Origin: Pseudomonas putida
Lineage (GTDB): Bacteria > Pseudomonadota > Gammaproteobacteria > Pseudomonadales > Pseudomonadaceae
DNA length: 64,000 bases
Direction of reading: 5' to 3'
Assembly: GCF_009883635.2 (NCBI RefSeq)
Contig: NZ_CP026115.2
Span: 372,001-436,000 of the forward strand
Part shown: positions 57,993 through 64,000 of the stretch, one piece after another
Numbering within the stretch: the first letter of the stretch is position 1
Layout of the letters: each line of letters begins with the position of its first letter
Position numbers and translations under genes: made by a program
Notes under the pieces: generated by a model
What the model was told of the DNA's origin: nothing
Seen by the model: the letters and a program-made list of their open reading frames with translations, nothing else
The model's database searches: none

Positions 57993-59548
57993 GCATCCAT
58001 CCTGGGTGCTGCGTCATGCAGCAGGGCATCACGTTTCTGGTAGCCGGCGAAGGCCGCGGCCAGGAGCTGGTCCTGGCTCCAGTGTTCGCGGTCGAAGGTT
58101 TCGATCAGGCGGCCGGCGGAAAGCACGGCGATGCGGTCGCAGATCAGCATCAGTTCGCGCAGGTCGCTGGACACCACCACCAGGGCCTTGCCCTGACGCG
58201 CCAGCTCGGCCAGCAGGCCATAGATGTCGAACTTGGCGCCGACGTCGATGCCGCGGGTGGGCTCGTCGAACAGCAGCACCTGGCAGTCGCGCTCCAGCCA
58301 GCGGCCGATCACCACCTTCTGCTGGTTGCCACCGGACAGTTCGCCGACCGCCTGCGCCGGGCTGGCGCTGCGGATGCGCATGGCGCTGATCTGGCGTTCG
58401 GCCAGGGCCTGTTCCGCCTCGCCGTCGAGCACCCCGGCGCGGGACACGGCGGGCAGGTTGCCCAGGGCGATGTTGGCGCTGATCGATTGAGTCAGCAGCA
58501 GGCCTTCGCCCTTGCGGTCCTCGGTGATCAGGGCGATACCGGCCTTTACCGCCGCCTTGGGCGAATCGATGGTGACCGCCTTGAGCGGCTGGCCGATCTC
58601 GATGCTGCCGCTGTCGGCACGGTCGGCACCGTAGATCAGCCGCAGCAGCTCGGTGCGCCCGGCGCCGATCAGCCCGGAGATGCCAAAGATCTCCCCTGCC
58701 CTGACCTGCAGCGATACATCACGCACCTTGTCGCCGCGGCGCAGCTTGTCGACCTTGAGCAACGGCGCGCCGATGGTGCGCCGCCCCAGGTCTATATGCT
58801 CGCCCAATTCGCGCCCGACCATCAGGTTGACCAGTTCGGCGCTGCTGTAGCGCTGGATCGGCTCATCGCACACCAGCTGGCCGTCGCGCAGCACGACGAT
58901 GCGCTGGGCCACGCGCTGCAACTCTTCAAGGCGGTGGGAGATGTAGACGATGGCCACGCCGCGCTGGCGCAACCGCTCGATCTGGGTGAACAGCAGCTCC
59001 ACTTCGCGGGCGGTGAGCATCGCCGTGGGCTCGTCGAAGATCAGCACACGACAGTCGCCGATCAGGTTGCGGGCGATCTCGACCATCTGCTGATGGCCGA
59101 TGCCCAGCTCGCCGACCGGGGTGTCTGGGTCGATAGCGTCCAGGCCGACCTGGGCCATGGCGGCCGTGGCCAGTTGGCGCAGGCGCTTGTGGCTGATCCA
59201 GCCGAAGCGGCTGGGCAGGTTGTCGAGAAACAGGTTTTCCGCCACGGTCAGGGTCGGCAGCAGGTTGAGCTCCTGCATGACCATGCGCACGCCGAGGCGC
59301 TCGGCCTCGCTGCGGCTGGCCGGTGCGTAGGCCTGGCCACGGTAGGTCATGTGCCCGGTGGTGGGGGTTTCCAGGCCGCAGATGAGCTTGGACAGCGTGC
59401 TCTTGCCCGCGCCGTTCTCGCCGGTCAGCGCCAGCACCTCACCTTCGCGCAGGGCCAGGCTGACTTCGGCCAGCACCGGCTGGGCATAGCTTTTGCCCAG
59501 CGCGCTGGCGGCAAGCACCACTTCATTGGCCGATACAGGCATGGCCAC
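57989..59548 (-). CDS. rbsA: Ribose ABC transporter ATP-binding protein
   Basis: This 519-residue tandem ATPase has an N-terminal Walker A GENGAGKSTLSK and Walker B CRVLIFDEPTAML. The C-terminal half has a degenerate Walker A (SGLIGAGRTELLRL) but an intact signature LSGGNQQKVVIGRWL and LLFDEPTRGID, as usual for sugar importers of this type. Confidence 0.96.
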   Translation of the reverse strand: MAMPVSANEVVLAASALGKSYAQPVLAEVSLALREGEVLALTGENGAGKSTLSKLICGLETPTTGHMTYRGQAYAPASRSEAERLGVRMVMQELNLLPTLTVAENLFLDNLPSRFGWISHKRLRQLATAAMAQVGLDAIDPDTPVGELGIGHQQMVEIARNLIGDCRVLIFDEPTAMLTAREVELLFTQIERLRQRGVAIVYISHRLEELQRVAQRIVVLRDGQLVCDEPIQRYSSAELVNLMVGRELGEHIDLGRRTIGAPLLKVDKLRRGDKVRDVSLQVRAGEIFGISGLIGAGRTELLRLIYGADRADSGSIEIGQPLKAVTIDSPKAAVKAGIALITEDRKGEGLLLTQSISANIALGNLPAVSRAGVLDGEAEQALAERQISAMRIRSASPAQAVGELSGGNQQKVVIGRWLERDCQVLLFDEPTRGIDVGAKFDIYGLLAELARQGKALVVVSSDLRELMLICDRIAVLSAGRLIETFDREHWSQDQLLAAAFAGYQKRDALLHDAAPRMDA

Positions 59549-59562
59549 TTCTCCTGCTGAGG

Positions 59563-60519
59563 TCAGGGCTTGGTGATGAGTTCGACCGGGGTCTGGATGA
59601 CGTTGTCGGCGTCCACGTCCGGCTTCTCGCCCTTGAGTACTTTCAGCGCTGCCTGGATGCCGTACACGGCCTGCTGGCTGGCGGCCTGGTCGAGGGTGGC
59701 AAGCACGCGGCCATCCTTGAGCATCGGCTTGATGGCGTTGATGTTGTCGTAGCCCACCACCTGCACCTGGCCGGTCTTGCCAGCAGCGCGCACGGCCGAA
59801 ACGGCGCCCAGTGCCATGCTGTCGTTACCGGCCAGCAGCGCCTTGAGGTCGGGGTATTCGTTGAGCATGGAGGCGGCGACGGCGTTGCCCTTGTCGATCT
59901 CCCAGTTGCCGGACTGCACCGAGACGATCTTCATCTTCGCGGCTTCCATCGCGTCCTTGAAGCCAGCGGTACGCTGCTGGGCATTGGTGGTGGTCGGCAC
60001 GCCTTCGATGATGCCGACCTGGTCACCGGCCTTGAGCTTCTGATTGGCCAGGTAATCACCGACCAGGCGGGCGCCCTTGCGGTTGTCAGGGCCGACGAAG
60101 GGCACGCTGATGCCTTTGCTCTTGAGCAGTTCAGGGTCCAGGCGGTTGTCGATGTTGATGACGATGACACCCTGGTCCATGGCCTTCTTCACGGCCGAGA
60201 CCAGCGCCTTGGAGTCGGCCGGCGCGATCACCAGGGCCTTGGCGCCGGAGTTGACCATTTGCTCGACGATGCGAATTTGTTCACCGGTATCGGTTTCGTT
60301 CTTGATGCCGTTGGCAACCAGGTCGAAATCGCCGGGGTGGGCTTTCTGGTAGTCCTTGGCGCCGTCTTCCATGGTGCGGAAGAATTCGTTGGCCAGCGAC
60401 TTCATGACCAGTGCGACCTTGGGTTTTTCCTCTGCATGGGCGGCAGACAGTGGCATGGCGAGGGACAGCGAAGACATGACGGCGAGCGCCAGCAGACGAC
60501 CGGGGAACGGCAGTTTCAT
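59563..60519 (-). CDS. rbsB: Ribose-binding periplasmic protein
   Basis: This 318-residue solute-binding protein has a signal peptide (first about 29 residues, ending SAAHA) and the type I periplasmic binding fold (KVALVMKSLANEFFRTMEDG, VIAPADSKALVSAV, VVGYDNINAIKPML). It delivers ribose to RbsAC. First gene of the operon. Confidence 0.95.
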   Translation of the reverse strand: MKLPFPGRLLALAVMSSLSLAMPLSAAHAEEKPKVALVMKSLANEFFRTMEDGAKDYQKAHPGDFDLVANGIKNETDTGEQIRIVEQMVNSGAKALVIAPADSKALVSAVKKAMDQGVIVINIDNRLDPELLKSKGISVPFVGPDNRKGARLVGDYLANQKLKAGDQVGIIEGVPTTTNAQQRTAGFKDAMEAAKMKIVSVQSGNWEIDKGNAVAASMLNEYPDLKALLAGNDSMALGAVSAVRAAGKTGQVQVVGYDNINAIKPMLKDGRVLATLDQAASQQAVYGIQAALKVLKGEKPDVDADNVIQTPVELITKP

Positions 60520-60555
60520 GGGGGATGACTCCGAATCTTGTGATTTTTATCGGAT

Positions 60556-60569
60556 CGCAAACGTTTGCG
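60556..60569. promoter_or_regulatory. RbsR operator
   Basis: CGCAAACGTTTGCG is a perfect 14-base palindrome with the central AAACGTTT of LacI-family ribose operators. It lies 37 bases upstream of the rbsB start, where it would block the promoter. Confidence 0.88.
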
Positions 60570-60691
60570 TTGAGTAACTATGGAAACAAGACCTGGTTTT
60601 GTCAAATCCGTTTCGCTGGCGGGGGCAAGACGCGGCTGGTACTGATTATCCAGAATTTTTCCGAAAAACCGAACACCTTTTCCTATGCTTG

Positions 60692-60705
60692 TTCGGGGTT
60701 CCGAA
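60692..60705 (+). promoter_or_regulatory. AauR-type binding site before ansB
   Basis: TTCGGGGTTCCGAA matches the reported AauR consensus TTCGG-N4-CCGAA exactly. AauR/AauS is the two-component system that turns on acidic-amino-acid uptake and ansB in P. putida. It lies about 45 bp upstream of the proposed sigma54 element. A degenerate TTCCG...CCGAA lies about 30 bp further upstream. Confidence 0.8.
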
Positions 60706-60742
60706 TGGAATACGCCCCGTAAGGCCTGCAAGCCGGCCCTGA

Positions 60743-61909
<1,167 letters not shown>

Positions 61910-62006
61910 TACCGGCATGACCTGGGGCTGGTGCGTTGCCTGCACCGGCCCTTGCCCGCGAAAAATCCAGCACCGATGCAGTTGCGAAATACTTTGCCTT
62001 GAAATA

Positions 62007-62022
62007 CTGTACGCACATACAG
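62007..62022 (+). promoter_or_regulatory. LexA (SOS) box before the DUF1654 gene
   Basis: CTGTACGCACATACAG fits CTGT-N8-ACAG and is preceded by TA, as in the extended consensus TACTGT. It ends 20 bases before the GTG start, overlapping the promoter position. Confidence 0.75.
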
Positions 62023-62042
62023 CACAACAAGGAATCGCCTCC

Positions 62043-62285
62043 GTGGCCAACACCGCCGAAGCAACCGCAAGCAGCTACCAGCAACTGGGCCTGCGCATCC
62101 AGAAGATCATCAACAATCCTCTCGCCCAGCGCAGCCGCGCCGCGCTGATCTTCCGCCTGGAGCACGAGTCGCCCGATGATTGGGCAACCCTGCTCGAGGA
62201 AATCGCCGAGAACGACAACGTCACCCTCGCCCACCGCGACGACGGCGGCGTGCAGATCTTCTGGACCGTGCCGAAAGAGGATTGA
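62043..62285 (+). CDS. DUF1654 protein, probably SOS-regulated
   Basis: This 80-residue protein reads SYQQLGLRIQKIINNPLAQR, then RAALIFRLEHESPDDWATLLEEIAEND and VTLAHRDDGGVQIFWTVPKED, the DUF1654 pattern. The GTG at 62043 is chosen because AAGGA lies 9 bases before it; an ATG further upstream lies beyond the LexA box and is unlikely. The function is unknown. The LexA box suggests induction after DNA damage. Confidence 0.85.
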   Translation: MANTAEATASSYQQLGLRIQKIINNPLAQRSRAALIFRLEHESPDDWATLLEEIAENDNVTLAHRDDGGVQIFWTVPKED

Positions 62286-62288
62286 GGC

Positions 62289-62714
62289 TCAGGCCAGCGC
62301 CTGCAGGTAGGCACTGGCCTCGCGGTAGCGGGCCAGCCGTGCAAGATCAGCAGGGCCAGGCACGGGAATGCGCGAAAGGTCGCTATTGTCGGCCAGGTCG
62401 GCCAGTTTGACGGTGCGTGCCAGCGGGTCACTGCCCAGGCGCACGACGAAGTCCTGATAGCTTTCGCCCTTGTTCCGGCTCAGGGCCAGCAAGGCGGCGA
62501 GAATTTTCAGGGGGAAACCCTCACGGGCGAGGTCGGAAAGGGTCAGCGACGTGTCTTCGATCACGTCATGCAGCACCGCGACAATGCGCTGCTCCGGTGT
62601 GCTGACCCGCATCATCACCCGCAACGGGTGGAGGATATAAGCTGCTCCACCCTTGTCACATTGCCCTTCATGTGCCCTGGCGGCCACGGCAATGGCCCGC
62701 TCCAGCGTAGACAT
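62289..62714 (-). CDS. HD-domain phosphohydrolase-like protein (RelA/SpoT HD type)
   Basis: This 141-residue stand-alone HD domain reads AARAHEGQCDKGGAAYILHPLRVM, VLHDVIEDT (the HD pair, about 57-58) and a late KLADLADNSDL. This is the hydrolase half of RelA/SpoT-type enzymes, as in Mesh1-like small hydrolases, without synthetase. It may hydrolyse (p)ppGpp or another nucleotide; not certain. GGGAGGGCCTC precedes the ATG at 62714. It is convergent with the DUF1654 gene. Confidence 0.85.
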   Translation of the reverse strand: MSTLERAIAVAARAHEGQCDKGGAAYILHPLRVMMRVSTPEQRIVAVLHDVIEDTSLTLSDLAREGFPLKILAALLALSRNKGESYQDFVVRLGSDPLARTVKLADLADNSDLSRIPVPGPADLARLARYREASAYLQALA

Positions 62715-62776
62715 GAGGCCCTCCCCGTCTGGCTTGTAATAGGCCAAGCATAGCCGGGGAAGACTACAGATTACAG

Positions 62777-63349
62777 TTAACGCTGCGCACCATGCTGAAT
62801 GACGATCGAATCGGTACCCAATTTGGCCATCACTTCAGCCTTGCGCGCATCGGCCTCGGCCTTGCTCGGGAACGGCCCCATCAGCACCACGGGTTTGCCG
62901 TCGCGGTATTCGACCGAGGACGGGATGCCCTTCTCGATCAGGCGTGCGGTCATGTCGGTCAGCGCCCCCATGTTGGCGCCCTGGATCACTTCGACATCCC
63001 AACCCTCTGGGGCCGGCTGATCGGCCAGCGCCTCGGCACGGCGTTGCAGTTCAGCGCCGCCGCAGTATTCGCGAATGCGCAGGTTGTTGCCGCCGTCATC
63101 GACGATGATTTCGTATTGGCCGTCGGCACCCTTGATCGCCACGTAGCTGCGGTAAGCCTCATACTGGCCGGCATCGTCCTTGCCACGCACCTGGCCGCAG
63201 ATGGTGCCCTTGGTGTCGATCCGCACGTTGCCGAACTTGGCAGTCTTGGGGTTGTGCAGGTGCTCGGCAACCTGCTTGTGCACACCCTCGACCTCGTTCT
63301 CACAGCCCGCCAGGGCCAGCACTGCCAATACCACTGCCAGTTTGCGCAC
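62777..63349 (-). CDS. SPOR-type lipoprotein
   Basis: The GTG at 63349 has a perfect GGAGGT 6 bases upstream; it gives 190 residues starting MRKLAVVLAVLALAGCENEV, a lipoprotein signal with lipobox LAGC. The middle domain (about 40-110, NPKTAKFGNVRIDTKGTICG) is unassigned. The C-terminal about 70 residues (WDVEVIQGANMGALTDMTAR, VVLMGPFPSKAEADARKAEV) look like a SPOR domain, which binds denuded peptidoglycan at the septum. Confidence 0.8.
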   Translation of the reverse strand: MRKLAVVLAVLALAGCENEVEGVHKQVAEHLHNPKTAKFGNVRIDTKGTICGQVRGKDDAGQYEAYRSYVAIKGADGQYEIIVDDGGNNLRIREYCGGAELQRRAEALADQPAPEGWDVEVIQGANMGALTDMTARLIEKGIPSSVEYRDGKPVVLMGPFPSKAEADARKAEVMAKLGTDSIVIQHGAQR

Positions 63350-63464
63350 GCGTTTACCTCCAGATTCGAAGGGGCGGATTCTACCACGACCGCCCTGGGC
63401 ACCGCCCGCGACCAAAGGTTACACGCTGCTTCGAGGGGCTTTTTCGAGAGGGGCATGGAAAGCA

Positions 63465-63494
63465 AAAAGGGCGACCCTTTCGGATCGCCCTTTT
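63465..63494 (-). terminator. Terminator of tRNA-Val copy 1
   Basis: AAAAGGGCGA (63465-63474) pairs with TCGCCCTTTT (63485-63494); the minus strand continues with T. It lies 26 bases past the tRNA 3' end. Confidence 0.85.
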
Positions 63495-63520
63495 CGATGC
63501 CCGGAGACCGGGACTTTGTT

Positions 63521-63597
63521 TGGTAGGCACAATTGGACTCGAACCAACGACCCCCACCATGTCAAGGTGGTGCTCTAACCAACTGAGCTATGTGCCT
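63521..63597 (-). tRNA. tRNA-Val (GAC), copy 1
   Basis: This 77-base cloverleaf has acceptor arms AGGCACA/TGTGCCT, an anticodon stem CCACC/GGTGG around loop TTGACAT (anticodon GAC), a T-loop GTTCGAGTC and an encoded CCA. It is identical to copy 2. Confidence 0.95.
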
Positions 63598-63611
63598 GTC
63601 GTGTGGTGCGC

Positions 63612-63640
63612 ATATTAGTGATCGAATGCGTACCTGTAAA
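63612..63640 (-). promoter_or_regulatory. Promoter of tRNA-Val copy 1
   Basis: On the minus strand TTTACA (63635-63640) and TAATAT (63612-63617) are 17 bases apart, about 15 bases before the tRNA 5' end. This copy therefore need not depend on the upstream promoter. Confidence 0.55.
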
Positions 63641-63720
63641 GCGTTTTTTTCAAAAAAATCAAAAACTTTCAGAAACCTGCGGGCGCCGGTACCCACGACC
63701 TCGAATGCGCCCATAATGCA

Positions 63721-63750
63721 AAAAGGGCGACCCATGCGGATCGCCCTTTT
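63721..63750 (-). terminator. Terminator of tRNA-Val copy 2
   Basis: AAAAGGGCGA (63721-63730) and TCGCCCTTTT (63741-63750) form the same stem as after copy 1; the flanking spacer GATGCCCGGAGACCGGGACT is also duplicated. Confidence 0.85.
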
Positions 63751-63776
63751 CGATGCCCGGAGACCGGGACTTTGTT

Positions 63777-63853
63777 TGGTAGGCACAATTGGACTCGAAC
63801 CAACGACCCCCACCATGTCAAGGTGGTGCTCTAACCAACTGAGCTATGTGCCT
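63777..63853 (-). tRNA. tRNA-Val (GAC), copy 2
   Basis: This is an identical 77-base copy in tandem, 179 bp upstream of the first. Anticodon GAC; CCA encoded. Confidence 0.95.
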
Positions 63854-63867
63854 GTCGTGTGGTGCGC

Positions 63868-63895
63868 ATTCTACGCAATCCAAAAACCCTGTCAA
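63868..63895 (-). promoter_or_regulatory. Promoter of the tRNA-Val genes
   Basis: On the minus strand TTGACA (63890-63895) and TAGAAT (63868-63873) are 16 bases apart, 14 bases before the tRNA 5' end: a strong sigma70 promoter. Confidence 0.8.
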
Positions 63896-64000
63896 CACTT
63901 TTTTTCGCGCTAACTCACTGAATCTTAAACTGTTTATAGAGAAGGGACCGCTGCAGGCCAGTAAAGGATTTTCAACAGACGACTAGCGGGTGTTTATTAT

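Overview
The window is a high-GC chromosomal segment of a Pseudomonas of the P. putida group. The evidence is the conserved core order thrS-infC-rpmI-rplT-pheS-pheT-ihfA-merR-tRNA-Pro, the repeated P. putida-type REP elements, a glutaminase-asparaginase gene with an AauR-type box, and several Pseudomonas-typical small domains (DUF1654, DUF1737, DUF2167, DUF2783, DUF3077, DUF6124). Recognition is from sequence memory and motifs only; no database search was run.

Left part (1-30.7 kb), accessory metabolism. A DUF533 protein and a ProQ/FinO RNA chaperone are followed by a Weimberg-type D-xylonate cluster in two divergent halves: MFS transporter and ketoglutaric semialdehyde dehydrogenase on the minus strand, xylX and xylD on the plus strand, with a LysR regulator between them. 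Both control regions carry the same 17-bp GATAAC-N5-GTTAT site. Then come a glutaminase, an unusual NRAMP-fold transporter, and a minus-strand operon of an NmrA-like oxidoreductase, a cupin, a membrane fusion protein and a frameshifted MFS pump, with a divergent winged-helix/TPR regulator. Next are an autotransporter, two GNAT acetyltransferases, DUF1737 and DUF2167 proteins, an OLD-like ATPase, and an aromatic-type cluster (frameshifted FAD monooxygenase, DUF2783, MFS, LuxR-type regulator).

Two copies of a small module (structured leader, DUF6124, DUF3077) lie at 23.15-24.17 kb and 30.69-31.79 kb. Their proteins are almost identical. Their leaders have diverged, but with compensatory changes that keep a three-part pairing scheme. 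This is the strongest candidate here for an undescribed element.

31.8-43.5 kb is a defence island beside tRNA-Pro(GGG): an HNH nuclease, a divergent Mrr nuclease, and a type I restriction-modification operon (hsdM, hsdS, hsdR). The first gene of that operon encodes a methylase-like protein with eroded catalytic motifs fused to a target-recognition-like domain. A small CxxC protein gene broken by an in-frame stop lies just upstream.

Right part (44-64 kb), mostly core. The translation cluster has a thrS leader with anticodon-arm-like hairpins, an AUU start for infC, and a terminator-like hairpin before pheS. It is followed by a small exported protein, a cold-shock protein, an I78 inhibitor, a complete ribose operon ending in an exported nucleoside hydrolase (rbsB-A-C-R-K-D-nucleoside hydrolase) with a RbsR operator, an AauR/sigma54-type promoter before the asparaginase, a LexA-boxed DUF1654 gene, an HD-domain protein, a SPOR lipoprotein and two tandem tRNA-Val(GAC) genes. 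Three genes are broken by single-base changes and one fragment by a frameshift; these could be real decay or assembly errors.
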